From: Phycisphaerae bacterium | Lineage (GTDB): Bacteria > Planctomycetota > Phycisphaerae > UBA1845 | Direction of reading: 5' to 3' | Assembly: GCA_029260015.1 (NCBI GenBank) | Contig: JAJDEB010000015.1 | Location: forward strand, 1-43,519 | DNA length: 43,519 bases | Part shown: piece after piece, positions 14,822-23,620 of the stretch | Layout of the letters: every line of letters starts with the position of its first letter | How positions within the stretch are numbered: the stretch's first letter is position 1 | Translations under genes and position numbers: made by a program | Notes under the pieces: model-generated | Told to the model about the DNA's origin: nothing | What the model saw: the letters and a program-made list of their open reading frames with translations, nothing else | Databases searched by the model: none

Positions 14822-15043
14822 ATGCCCACTGAACAGTCGAATGAAGTCCAAGACGCCAAGGACCACTTGGTTGAAGACTGCGTACTCGACGCCCTGCGGA
14901 ATGCTTGGAACAACTTCGTCAAGCTCGGATCAGAAGGTTGCGACAGGGTTGATTTCTGTAGATCGATCAACGAGTGCCAGCGAATCATCGCGACGCGAAG
15001 AATTCAGCGCGTCGATCCAGTCCGTTGGAATTCTCCAGACTAA
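14822..15043 (+). CDS. Small hypothetical protein
   Basis: The 73-residue product starts at an ATG preceded by AAGGAG with good spacing. It is acidic at the N-terminus and basic at the C-terminus, and mostly helical (DHLVEDCVLDALRNAWNNFVKL). No family is recognised. Confidence 0.55.
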   Translation: MPTEQSNEVQDAKDHLVEDCVLDALRNAWNNFVKLGSEGCDRVDFCRSINECQRIIATRRIQRVDPVRWNSPD

Positions 15044-15048
15044 CAACA

Positions 15049-16035
15049 ATGACCAACGGCCAACCGAAACCAATCCTTACGTTGCTCGAAAAGACGCTGG
15101 CCGGTGTACGCGCAGAGATCACTCAGGTCGGTCGCAAAGTCGAAGGCTTGATCGCACTCGACGCGCCGAACCGAGTTCGTCGGTCGCGCTGCAAAGTGGA
15201 TTACACGATTCCGAAATCGTGGACCGACGACGAGAACGAAGCCGCCCTTCGGTTGGCGGCGCATTGGTTCCGAGACATCGGAGGATTTCAGACCGTCTGC
15301 AAGCGCCACGTATGCCACATCGTCGCGCGACTAAAGGAGGAGATTTCCGAACGCGAAATGCACTTCGCGATCAAGGCGTATGCCACGTCGCCCTGGCACG
15401 TTGAGAAGAAGTCATGGGTTGCGATGACGCGATTCTTCGTCAGTGACATGGTCAGCCAGTGGATCGACAAGAGCGACGATCTGCACCGCGAACGCGAGCT
15501 CGAACTCGAAGCCAAACGCATCGAAGCCGAGCAGCGTCATCAAAAGAACGAACGCGCTCGACTCAAGTATCAGCGCGACCACGCGACGGAAATCGCCCGT
15601 CGCAAGAAGCTCAGTAGGGTCCGCTGTGCGGACCAAGCAAAAAAGCAAGCGGACAAGAATGAATCGCCCAAGGCCAATCGGATCAAGACGATATGGGACG
15701 CGAACGAGCTCCTCCCCAAGTCGCATCGCTGGGTGATTCCCGTGCTGGTCAGCAACCGCACCAAAGCCGACGTCCGAAGCAAGGCCCAGGCGATGCTCGA
15801 AGAGACCACCCGTCTGATCTGGCCGAAGCTCACCGACGCCCTCCGCAGCCAGGTGAATTCGCTCGTGCAGTGCGAGGTCTACCGCCGAACCGGCTCATTC
15901 CCCCAGCAGTCGAGCCGCCCGTCGAACAATCACCTGCGTGCCCTGATCAAGGTCGCCCAGCAGCAGGCCAGCAGAATCAAACCGGTCGGCAACGCCCACA
16001 CCATGTCCAAAATCATGTCGGAGGCATCGAAGTGA
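15049..16035 (+). CDS. Phage-type DNA-binding or replication-like protein
   Basis: The 328-residue product begins at an ATG 6 nt after the previous stop, with no clear ribosome binding site. Residues about 55-125 (SWTDDENEAALRLAAHWF...HVCHIVARLKEEISEREMHFAIKAYATSPWHVEKKSWVAMTRFF) resemble the C-terminal module of phage replication-type proteins, in which a helix, a basic 'ARLKE' segment and an aromatic segment follow each other. A long charged coiled coil follows (ERELELEAKRIEAEQRHQ), then a basic C-terminus. The assignment is by pattern only. It is the last gene of the rightward Mu-like operon. Confidence 0.45.
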   Translation: MTNGQPKPILTLLEKTLAGVRAEITQVGRKVEGLIALDAPNRVRRSRCKVDYTIPKSWTDDENEAALRLAAHWFRDIGGFQTVCKRHVCHIVARLKEEISEREMHFAIKAYATSPWHVEKKSWVAMTRFFVSDMVSQWIDKSDDLHRERELELEAKRIEAEQRHQKNERARLKYQRDHATEIARRKKLSRVRCADQAKKQADKNESPKANRIKTIWDANELLPKSHRWVIPVLVSNRTKADVRSKAQAMLEETTRLIWPKLTDALRSQVNSLVQCEVYRRTGSFPQQSSRPSNNHLRALIKVAQQQASRIKPVGNAHTMSKIMSEASK

Positions 16036-16340
16036 ACAGCCGCCCAAACATTGCCCACCTTACCAAACGAGGCGATTGGCCGAATACAGCCATGTCCGTT
16101 TGTCCGCTTTCATGTCCGCGTTCGATCGACCATCGAACGGCCCTCAAACCACTACAGACCAAGCACAAAACGCAATTCCCATTTCATGCTGCAATTCCCA
16201 TTTCATACTGCAATCCGCCGTTTTTCCCATTTCAAAACCCTGCGCGAGCAGAGTCCCAAAACAGCACTTAGCTACCTATCAAATAAGCAGTTACGGCGAA
16301 ATCGAAAATCGCGTTTTTTTTGCCACTTCATGCTGCAGAG
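16036..16340. repeat. Repeat cluster: 19-bp tandem repeats and TGTCCG motifs before the recombinase
   Basis: CAATTCCCATTTCATGCTG at 16173-16191 is repeated with one change at 16192-16210, and TTCCCATTTCA recurs at 16224-16234. The sub-motif TTCATGCTGCA is found again at 16327-16337. Further left, TGTCCG occurs three times within 30 bp (16092-16118), and TTCGAT/ATCGAA forms a short palindrome at 16121-16137. Iterated short sites at this boundary fit either transposase-binding sites at the right end of the Mu-like element or arm-type sites of the adjacent tyrosine recombinase. Confidence 0.6.
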
Positions 16341-17668
16341 ATCACGCATACCTTCGCGGGAACATCTGGTACTTGTACTATTTCGAGGGTGGAAAACGGA
16401 AACGACCGCGGGTTGGATCGGACAAGGAAGTGGCTCGAAGGATGGCCGCTCAAACCAATGCCCAACTCGAAGTCGGCGCACCCGCCCCGCTGAGTTTTGA
16501 GCCGATCACAATCCTAGAACTGCGGAACCGCTGGCTCCATTACCACGAACACGTGTTGAGGTCATCCGTTGCAACGGTCAAGCGGTATCGAGCGGCGACA
16601 GCGCACTTTGTGACCTTTGTGCATGAAACCGGTGCTCCCAAACACGTGGCCAGTTTCTCAGCAGCACACGTGGAAGTCTTCGCCGCGTATTTGCGACACA
16701 TCAAAGTTGCTCCAAATGGACACCGCAATTCCACGAAGCGACCGCTTCGCGACAAAGGGGTTAGATTCATACTGGAAGCCTGCCGCGCCCTGTTCAGCTA
16801 CGCGGCAAAGCGCCGCCACTTGCCCCCCTACACCGACAATCCCTTCAGCGCGATTCAAATTGACCGCATTCCTGTCGACGATGCCAAACCCTTTCAGGAT
16901 ATCACTCCCGACCAGGAACGCGCCTTTCTCTCGCAATGCGATGATTGGCAGTTCCCAGTTTTCCTGACCATGTTTCTCACCGGCGTTCGCCCCGGCGAAC
17001 TGCGGCATTTGTTGATTCCGGAAGACTTGGATCTAGACGAAGGATACCTGTTTATCCGAAACAAAGCCGACCTGGGGTGGCAGGTCAAAACCCGAAACGA
17101 GCGGACCATTCCGTTGGTGTCCGAGTTGGTTGAAGTTCTTCGGGTGGTTGCCGGTGAAAGACGTACTGGTCCGGTTTTCATGCGTCGCAGATTCTCGAAT
17201 GCTAGTCTTCCGATTCTTTCCGGTATGGGATTCGATGAGTTGCAGGCTGAACTGGAAGCACGGATCCACCAGCATTCCATCGCCTTGGGTGAATCTCTTT
17301 CGCGCGAACAAATCCAACGAACAGCGGACAGACTCTGGTCGGACATGGGGGCTGTCAGAACCGATCGAATGCGAACTGAGTATATGCGATTAACCAAGTC
17401 AATCGGATTGCCCTTTTTGACGGCACCAAAGACGCTGCGACATCTTTTCGCAACTGCACTCCAGGACGCCAATGTCGATCCATTGATTCGGAACCAACTG
17501 ATGGGTCATGTGTCTGCCAACGATTCACGCGGAGGTGGATTGGCCACGACATCGGTGTACACGCACAGCCGCCCGGAAACTGTACGGCGACAATTGGAAG
17601 AAGCTCTGCGCCGCCGACCGGCCGTGGCGTGCGCTCGCGAGTGGGTGGCGAAACGGAGCTATACCTGA
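16112..17668 (+). CDS. Tyrosine recombinase/integrase, N-terminus uncertain
   Basis: The C-terminal domain has the expected catalytic set: TGVRPGELRHL (first Arg), KTLRHLFATAL (second Arg), LMGH (His) and TSVYTHSRP (Tyr nucleophile). An N-terminal SAM-like core-binding domain precedes it (LRNRWLHYHEHVLRSSVATVKRY). It should perform site-specific strand exchange through a 3'-phosphotyrosine intermediate. Starts at 16076 or 16112 would force translation through the 19-bp tandem repeats at 16173-16210; clearly protein-like sequence begins near 16340 (YLRGNIWYLYYFEGGKRKR), where no ATG or GTG is in frame. A T8 run at 16314-16321 might mark a frameshift. The gene may therefore have lost or exchanged its native 5' end. 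Confidence 0.8.
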   Translation: MSAFDRPSNGPQTTTDQAQNAIPISCCNSHFILQSAVFPISKPCASRVPKQHLATYQISSYGEIENRVFFATSCCRDHAYLRGNIWYLYYFEGGKRKRPRVGSDKEVARRMAAQTNAQLEVGAPAPLSFEPITILELRNRWLHYHEHVLRSSVATVKRYRAATAHFVTFVHETGAPKHVASFSAAHVEVFAAYLRHIKVAPNGHRNSTKRPLRDKGVRFILEACRALFSYAAKRRHLPPYTDNPFSAIQIDRIPVDDAKPFQDITPDQERAFLSQCDDWQFPVFLTMFLTGVRPGELRHLLIPEDLDLDEGYLFIRNKADLGWQVKTRNERTIPLVSELVEVLRVVAGERRTGPVFMRRRFSNASLPILSGMGFDELQAELEARIHQHSIALGESLSREQIQRTADRLWSDMGAVRTDRMRTEYMRLTKSIGLPFLTAPKTLRHLFATALQDANVDPLIRNQLMGHVSANDSRGGGLATTSVYTHSRPETVRRQLEEALRRRPAVACAREWVAKRSYT

Positions 17669-17750
17669 TGATGTTTGCGCGGCGAATGATGATCTTGGGA
17701 AGTTGTTTGGATCGCCGTGTGCTATTCGTGGTGCGCTGTTTGCTTTCGCA

Positions 17751-19202
17751 TCAGTTGCTATTTTTCGATTCACGCAAGACTTCGATAACTTTCGACCAAT
17801 GGGACTCGACCATGTCACTAAAATGTTTTGAGAGATTAAGCAGGTGCGTGTATTTTGTAATTGCATCGCGGCTCGGGGCGTGCCCCATCAAATATCGGCG
17901 CTCCGGTTCGGGAATTCCGGCGTCGGATAAAACGCTTGCAAACAAATGGCGAAAGTCCTTAAGGCTCGCAGCCTTCGGCCAGCCGAGTCGCCTGGCGACA
18001 CGATGGAATTCACCGTTGATGAGATCGTATGTCAGACCACCGGCGTCTCTAATGATAGTGTCCCGGATACGCTGCTTGGCCGCAGCGGTGGTTGCTTTCT
18101 TATCAGCGCAACGCCGCTCGAATTCTTTTGTCAGTTTGTCGAGCGACCAACCCTGTAGCGGCGGCGACTCTCGCCCTTCGGCAATTCGGCGACGCTTATA
18201 CAACAAGCCGACGCCGGGCGAGGTTGCGTCCAGTTTCCATAGGTCGGTCATGACATGCATCATCGGAAACCGTTTGTCCCGGCGTCCCTTCGTCAAATAA
18301 TCCAATTCGGGAACGCACACGACTCGCAGCCACTCCGGGTCGACGTGCTCCCGAAACAGATAGACAGGTTCTCTTGCCCGCAAACCATAAAGTAACATCG
18401 GCGCAAACAGGCTGCGTTGATATCTATCACATGATGTAATGAACTCAACCGCCATATCCATCGTGATGTCGAGCGCCGCCAGCGGATCGACCGGAACGGA
18501 TGGTCGCTCCAGCAGTTTCTTGCGAAACGGATTTCGAAATCCGTCTGGAAGGCAATTGCCTCGATCGTGATCGGCCGCCCATTCATACATCGCCCGCACC
18601 GTATCAATGATGAATGCTTGTCCACGCAGACGACGTTTGGTTGTGTTGGGATGACCATTGGGCGAAACCATCAAGTTGCTGAGGAAGGCCGCAAAGTCGA
18701 GGGCAAAATTGCGGTCGACATGACCAGCCTGTTTGTATTGGCCCGAAGTTTCCAACGAATGCAGGAAGATTCTGTAATGACCAAGGGCGCTTCGATACCG
18801 GTGGGCTGTGGACGGCGATAACTCGCCCCCGTCCGCCCTTTTCTGTACGTCGCCAAGGAATCCTTCGACTAGTTCATCGTGGCCGATCCGTCGGCGTGGC
18901 TGGTTCGATGTTCGCAGACCCGCGAGCCGCTGTTCCACCCGTCGGGCGGTCGCCAGGGCGTCGATCAAGTCGCCATCAACCCGTTCGCAGAGGTTGCCCT
19001 TGGCTCCCGGATCCCACCATTGGAGTACGAAATGGCCGTTTCGTGCATAGATTCGCACTCTTGACGGTGGTGTGATGCCGGCGGGGAACGCCGTGATTCG
19101 CTGGAGTCGATGTCGCTCACCATACCTTTTGGACCAACTTCGATCAGAAGCGTTATGAGTTATTTTTGGGGGGTTGGGGTGCGATGTGCGATAATTGGGC
19201 AT
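17751..19202 (-). CDS. Tyrosine recombinase/integrase, opposite strand
   Basis: The 483-residue product carries LLYGLRAREPVYL (first catalytic Arg), LKDFRHLFASVLSDAG (second Arg), LMGH (His) and TKYTHLL (Tyr). A core-binding domain lies at about residues 110-230 (STAHRYRSALGHYRIFLHSLE). It is only distantly related to the plus-strand recombinase at 16.1-17.7 kb, with which it is tail to tail, 82 bp apart; both share the NGHxNxTKRxLR sequence in the core-binding domain, which suggests a common subfamily. The ATG at 19202 is preferred to 19268 because the extra residues look non-coding. Confidence 0.85.
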   Translation of the reverse strand: MPNYRTSHPNPPKITHNASDRSWSKRYGERHRLQRITAFPAGITPPSRVRIYARNGHFVLQWWDPGAKGNLCERVDGDLIDALATARRVEQRLAGLRTSNQPRRRIGHDELVEGFLGDVQKRADGGELSPSTAHRYRSALGHYRIFLHSLETSGQYKQAGHVDRNFALDFAAFLSNLMVSPNGHPNTTKRRLRGQAFIIDTVRAMYEWAADHDRGNCLPDGFRNPFRKKLLERPSVPVDPLAALDITMDMAVEFITSCDRYQRSLFAPMLLYGLRAREPVYLFREHVDPEWLRVVCVPELDYLTKGRRDKRFPMMHVMTDLWKLDATSPGVGLLYKRRRIAEGRESPPLQGWSLDKLTKEFERRCADKKATTAAAKQRIRDTIIRDAGGLTYDLINGEFHRVARRLGWPKAASLKDFRHLFASVLSDAGIPEPERRYLMGHAPSRDAITKYTHLLNLSKHFSDMVESHWSKVIEVLRESKNSN

Positions 19203-19348
19203 AGCGACAACCTTGCCTGCCGTTTCGCGTCCCATCTCCTTGGGGAAGCACCTGGCGGTCAACTTCAAGGCATTCGCGCATTAAAGCGGTTTCGAACAAT
19301 CTACAACGGTCGCAGCCATCACAGCGTTGCAGAGAGAGGAGTCACAAA

Positions 19349-20599
19349 ATGGCCAGACAATTCAGACTTGGTTTTGGAGTAGAGGGAAAAGCTTGTTCGT
19401 TCAACCTGTGCCGCGAAACGAAACGACTGCCGGGGGCGTGCGACATCGAGTACTTCTGGATGGACCGGTCGTCGCTTCGGAGCCGGCAAGGTGACTCCAA
19501 TATGCGCATGTGCATCGACCTTTGGTGGCACCAGACCTGTGGTCGAAGATTGGGTTATGATCGGGAATCGATGGAGTGGTTGGTTCTCGCCGAGTTGTAT
19601 CCCATCATCAATGCAAACCGTGGCCAGCAGAAGCTCTTTTCTGACGCGTGCGTGGGTCGCACGGGAAAATTGATCAACGAATTGCCGCACTCTGAATGGC
19701 AGAGACTGCGGAGCATGACACTTCAACGCGACGTCGAGGCGATTCGCAATGAACTAAACGAGATTTTTGTCGGCGAACTGTTGGAAGAAAAGTTGCGTCC
19801 AAACTTTCAGAAAGCCTATGAAATCTGGATGGCCAAGGCGTTTGAAGCACTGAGTCGTAGTGGCCGCCCTGGACTGCATGATTTTCTGAAAACCGATGTC
19901 GCCGATTTTATGAACAAATACATAAAGCGAGGTAACAATGACCGGCCTCGCTTATTCGCAAACATGATCGCATATGAGGCGAAAGTCGCCTTTTACACAA
20001 TGTATGCAAACGCATGGAGTTTCATCACACCCGAACTGCAACAACAATTCCAACTCAACAATTCGAGCCTGCGATTCTTGTCCCTGGCGCACGGTCAGTC
20101 GGACAGTGTCAACGAGGTGAACATCTTCTGGGGCCAAGTCCTTGCGCTGCACCCAGTCATCACGATCATCCTACGAAGCGATGTGCACCTGCAAACGTTG
20201 GGGAAATGGCTGGCCAGCGCGGAAGCGGCTGGAGACACGATTGATTGCATCAGCCCTGACAACGCTGAATATTGGGACTTGGTCGCAACAATCATGGCGG
20301 CCGCGCGCCAATATATGTGGGCCCGGTCACAAAAAAATGGTTCACGCATCAAGTCAGCCGTGCAAAAACTCAACGCGAAACAACCAACCATGAATTCAGA
20401 ACCGCAGAGTGATTCAACCGAAATAGCGTGCGCAGCATATTTGAAAGAACATCTTGTTACTTGCGCTAGTTGTCGGTCGCCTGTCCGCTATGTTGGCCAC
20501 TCGTTGAACGCTTCAGCTAAATTCATTCGAATCGCTTATGCATGCACGAATTGTGATCAGGTTGACGAAAAAGAAATCGAGTCCGACGAAGCCGCATAG
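19349..20599 (+). CDS. Unrecognised 416-residue protein with C-terminal zinc ribbon
   Basis: The start at 19349 has a strong GAGAGGAGT ribosome binding site. The first 70 residues are rich in Cys, Trp and Phe (KACSFNLCRETKRLPG, MCIDLWWHQTCGRRLG). The middle is helical (DVEAIRNELNEIFVGELLEEKL). The last 60 residues carry CASC and CTNC pairs about 30 residues apart, a zinc-ribbon pattern. It sits between the two recombinase modules and is divergent from the minus-strand tyrosine recombinase. I do not recognise the family. A role as recombination accessory factor or island cargo is equally possible. Confidence 0.55.
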   Translation: MARQFRLGFGVEGKACSFNLCRETKRLPGACDIEYFWMDRSSLRSRQGDSNMRMCIDLWWHQTCGRRLGYDRESMEWLVLAELYPIINANRGQQKLFSDACVGRTGKLINELPHSEWQRLRSMTLQRDVEAIRNELNEIFVGELLEEKLRPNFQKAYEIWMAKAFEALSRSGRPGLHDFLKTDVADFMNKYIKRGNNDRPRLFANMIAYEAKVAFYTMYANAWSFITPELQQQFQLNNSSLRFLSLAHGQSDSVNEVNIFWGQVLALHPVITIILRSDVHLQTLGKWLASAEAAGDTIDCISPDNAEYWDLVATIMAAARQYMWARSQKNGSRIKSAVQKLNAKQPTMNSEPQSDSTEIACAAYLKEHLVTCASCRSPVRYVGHSLNASAKFIRIAYACTNCDQVDEKEIESDEAA

Positions 20600-20872
20600 C
20601 TGTTTCTTAAGCATCTTCAGTCGAACAACCGCTCGTCCCCTCCGCCAACTTCGCCTGGCACATCAAACCTAAGCGCGACGCATTTGTGCCTGCTATACCG
20701 CGCGATCCCCGCGCGAACACCCCATCCAATTAGCCATTTGATCGGGTTTGCCAAGAATCCAGCCAGATCCCGCGTCTGAGTCCATTCTCCAACGACCCCA
20801 TAATTCAATTCACCGGCGGCCGCGATTCATCGCGACGCCCTACCCCCAAGACACAGAAAGCGAGGTGCGCGA
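20600..20872. other. Intergenic stretch before the serine recombinase module
   Basis: About 270 bp with no convincing gene. A 63-codon minus-strand frame with a TTG start (20617-20808) lacks a ribosome binding site. This stretch is the likely place of the promoter for the two following genes and a candidate attachment-site region, but no specific site was recognised. Confidence 0.4.
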
Positions 20873-21187
20873 ATGCCTAGAGAAACGAACGAACGGTTCG
20901 TTCACGCCCCGGATTCGGAGAAAGCTGCTTCATGTCCGACCGATACCCCGCCTGCAAATGGCGAGGAACTTCGACTTACCGACGAGCAAATAGAGCGATG
21001 GGCCCATCTCCTTGCCGACGGCGAAGTGGAATTTCCGCCAGATCTACATGAGTCGCAGGTCGCGGATTTGGTCAACAAGGTGCAGCTCCGACGCCGGCGG
21101 CGGTTGATTCAATGGCTGGCCCGCGAGATCGCGCGGTATTTGCAGCGCGAGAATGCGTCGGCCAAACCAAGCAAGGAATACAAATGA
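20873..21187 (+). CDS. Small protein coupled to the serine recombinase
   Basis: The 104-residue product starts at an ATG with GAGGTG upstream. It has an acidic N-terminal half (LTDEQIERWAHLLADGEVEFPPDL) and a basic C-terminal helix (NKVQLRRRRRLIQWLAREIARYL). Its stop overlaps the recombinase start by 4 nt (ATGA), so the two are probably made together. A small accessory or directionality factor is the natural guess; no family is recognised. Confidence 0.6.
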   Translation: MPRETNERFVHAPDSEKAASCPTDTPPANGEELRLTDEQIERWAHLLADGEVEFPPDLHESQVADLVNKVQLRRRRRLIQWLAREIARYLQRENASAKPSKEYK

Positions 21188-23265
21188 TAAAATCAGATTT
21201 CGATCCGCAAAAACCTTACACCTACGTGAGTTGCGCGCGCATGTCGGATCCGGGGCAAAATCCCCGGAGCCCCGATCAACAATTCATCACCATCGAGGAA
21301 ACCAAGAAAAGATGTGGCTATCCTTGGCGACACTTGGAAAGCTATCGCGACGATGGCGTTTCTGGTCGCTACCTGCGCAAGCGTAAGGGCTTTCAGCAAA
21401 TGCTCACCGACATTCGCACCGGCAAGCACAAGCCAGACCTTATTCTGGTGGACACCATTATGCGGTTTGGACGCTGCGACGAGATGGAAGCGATCCAACG
21501 CGAATTGCTCAACAAACACGGCATTCTGGTTTTGGCCGCAGACACCAATTTTGCCGATCCCAGCAGCGAAGCCGGGCGTGCGATGCGACTTGTACACAAT
21601 TTTCAGGCGACAGCTGAGGGCCGGACCAAGGCGCACAACGTGCTTCGGGGAAAGCGAGACGCCGCCCGACTTGGTCGTTGGCCCGGCGGTCCAGCCCCGT
21701 TGGGTTTGCGGCTGAAAACGATCATGAAACACGGCGCTGAGCCTGCCGAGATAGACCATCGCGTGCTTGAACACAATCCCGAAACAGCCGGATTCGTTGT
21801 TGAGATGTATCGGCACAAGCACGAACTGGGGTGGGGATCATCGCGATCCGCAAAGCATTTCAACAGTGATCCGGAGTTCATCCGTAAGGTCGGCCACATT
21901 GATGCATCGACCATCTGTCGTATCTTGGACAACGAAATTTACAAAGGAATACTTGTCTTCGGACGAGTCTCGACGGATGTGGTGGATGACAGAAAGGTGA
22001 TTCGCAAAAATCCTGAGGATGAGATTATTCGGGTGGAGAACTTCTGCGAACCCCTGATCCCCTCCGAGATTTGGGAAGAAGTTAATCGCCTGCGCAGGGA
22101 AGCGGGTCGCAAAATCAGCGAAGCGCGGCGGCGCAAAAGCGCATCCAACGGAAAATTGTTACAGCCCACCGCACCTGGCTTTGTGCTGCGATATCCACTC
22201 ACTGGATTGGTTCGCTGCGAGAGTTGTGGTGCCTCAATGCGACCCAATTCATCCGGTTCCGTCAGCAAGTCGGGGCGTCGCTATGTGTATTACATGTGTC
22301 CTGGTCACCCCTCCGGTTCCTGCATGAATACTGTTCGCGTGCCGGAAGATTGGCTACGCAAAGTGGTTATCTCTACGATTCGGAAACGTTTATTACCACC
22401 ACCTCCCGACGGGTCAGAAACAGCAGCAATTCCTACGTGGTTTTCCGAAGTGTTCGAAGAAGTCCAGGCGGCGTGGATCGAATCGCGGTGCGCCCAAATT
22501 GATCCGTCGCCACGTCTGGAAACGGAATGTGACGATCTTCAAAAGAAGATCGACGGCTGGATACAGTCCCTTTCTCGGCCCGATCTGAACCCAGATGTAC
22601 GTCGACTGATCGAGTCACAAGTTGCTGACGCAACTGCACGGCAGACTGAGATCAAGCATGAACTCGATCAGCTCGATATCAGCGATCAGAACCTGGCAGA
22701 CACGATCAAACCTGAACGAGTACAAGATGCGCTGCATCGGCTTACCGAAGTTCTTGCTTGTGCAAATCCAAACGCGATGAACGCAGAGCTTGCATTGCAC
22801 ATCGATCGCATTCTCGTTCACCCAGATCGCCGTGTGGTCATGCACACATGTCGCCTGGGTGCGTTCGACGGACTTGTCGAGATTCTGATTGGTAATGATG
22901 TTGCAACAAGTGCTGACGAATCAGTGACCAACGCCACGCCAATGGAAAATGGACATCGCATTCGTCCGCGGCGCCGCGCAAAGCTCCGCCTTGATGGTGA
23001 TCTCGGTGGCAACGGACATGTCTACAGGAAATCCCAAGATGTGCACGACCCAGATCGGTTCGCTGGACTTCCGGAAAATTGGTTCTGGCGTGATGAATTT
23101 GAAATTCCTTGGAAGCGATGCTGGTCCAAAACGCACGCGGGCGAGGTTGCTCGCGTTCGTAGCGAAGAGAATCTGAGTCTGGCGAAGCTTGCTGAACGCT
23201 TCAACAAGAGCATTCCCACGATCAGAAAGGCCCTGAAAAACGCCGCCGATTCTAACGGTCACTAA
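21184..23265 (+). CDS. Large serine recombinase
   Basis: The 693-residue product has an N-terminal resolvase domain with YTYVSCARMSDPGQNPRSPDQQ in the active-site position; the nucleophile is probably Ser21. DGVSGRYLRKRKGFQQML, LILVDTIMRFGR and the EGRTKAHNVLRGKRDAARLG segment follow as in large serine integrases. A recombinase domain is next, with a zinc ribbon (LVRCESCGASM...YMCPGHPSGSCMN), a coiled-coil region around residues 440-500, and a C-terminal HTH-like end (NLSLAKLAERFNKSIPTIRKAL). Such enzymes integrate DNA between attB and attP. It adjoins the defence island tail to tail and is a candidate for its mobility. Confidence 0.9.
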   Translation: MIKSDFDPQKPYTYVSCARMSDPGQNPRSPDQQFITIEETKKRCGYPWRHLESYRDDGVSGRYLRKRKGFQQMLTDIRTGKHKPDLILVDTIMRFGRCDEMEAIQRELLNKHGILVLAADTNFADPSSEAGRAMRLVHNFQATAEGRTKAHNVLRGKRDAARLGRWPGGPAPLGLRLKTIMKHGAEPAEIDHRVLEHNPETAGFVVEMYRHKHELGWGSSRSAKHFNSDPEFIRKVGHIDASTICRILDNEIYKGILVFGRVSTDVVDDRKVIRKNPEDEIIRVENFCEPLIPSEIWEEVNRLRREAGRKISEARRRKSASNGKLLQPTAPGFVLRYPLTGLVRCESCGASMRPNSSGSVSKSGRRYVYYMCPGHPSGSCMNTVRVPEDWLRKVVISTIRKRLLPPPPDGSETAAIPTWFSEVFEEVQAAWIESRCAQIDPSPRLETECDDLQKKIDGWIQSLSRPDLNPDVRRLIESQVADATARQTEIKHELDQLDISDQNLADTIKPERVQDALHRLTEVLACANPNAMNAELALHIDRILVHPDRRVVMHTCRLGAFDGLVEILIGNDVATSADESVTNATPMENGHRIRPRRRAKLRLDGDLGGNGHVYRKSQDVHDPDRFAGLPENWFWRDEFEIPWKRCWSKTHAGEVARVRSEENLSLAKLAERFNKSIPTIRKALKNAADSNGH

Positions 23266-23620
23266 TCCGTTGTATTTCTCCCATACACACTCTCGTAGCG
23301 GCCCGCTTCGCGGGTCGCTACGTCTTGCGGCGGACCGTTTAGCAGGTCGATCGTCGTATGGCTCAACGGAAACTTTGCAATCCTCGCGGCCTATACCAGA
23401 AGATTATTGTGATCGAGGTCCCCAAAAAGTTCATGAGATCAACGAAGTTCAGCTGCATGAGCTGGCATTCATCTCTGACTGCAACGTGGCGTAGCACGTC
23501 CGCTTTCATCGCTGAATTGTGCGGGAAGTCGGTAATACCGTCGGGGCCTGTACCCGGAGGTGGATACGGGTCTTCGGTAGGCGCGGCACCGGCCCGCTCG
23601 TCGGGTTGGCACCCCGGAGG
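23266..23620. other. Junction between recombinase module and defence island
   Basis: About 350 bp between two converging stop codons. It holds the 29-nt hairpin at 23294-23322 and GC-rich sequence. A plus-strand frame beginning at 23358 continues antisense through the HerA gene and was not accepted as a gene. An attachment-site half could lie here, but none was recognised. Confidence 0.45.
23294..23322. terminator. Bidirectional stem-loop between converging genes
   Basis: CGTAGCGGCCCGC, loop TTC and GCGGGTCGCTACG pair over 13 positions with one G-U pair. It lies 29 bp past the serine-recombinase stop and between converging genes, which fits a terminator, although no U tract follows. Confidence 0.5.

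Larger units (their letters stand above)
4355..16035. mobile_element. Mu-like transposable element, early region only (limits approximate)
   Basis: A leftward repressor faces a rightward operon of small regulators, then a MuA-type transposase and a MuB-type ATPase with overlapping genes, which is the gene order of transposable phages of the Mu family. After MuB come accessory genes including a methylase and a MazG-like enzyme. No portal, capsid, tail or lysis gene is recognised. The coordinates given are the outermost genes assigned to it. The terminal TG...CA ends and target duplication could not be located by eye; the right end may lie in the repeat-rich stretch 16036-16260. Confidence 0.7.

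Noticed and set aside
20617..20808. 63-codon minus-strand ORF
   Set aside because: It starts with TTG without a ribosome binding site and has no recognisable features.
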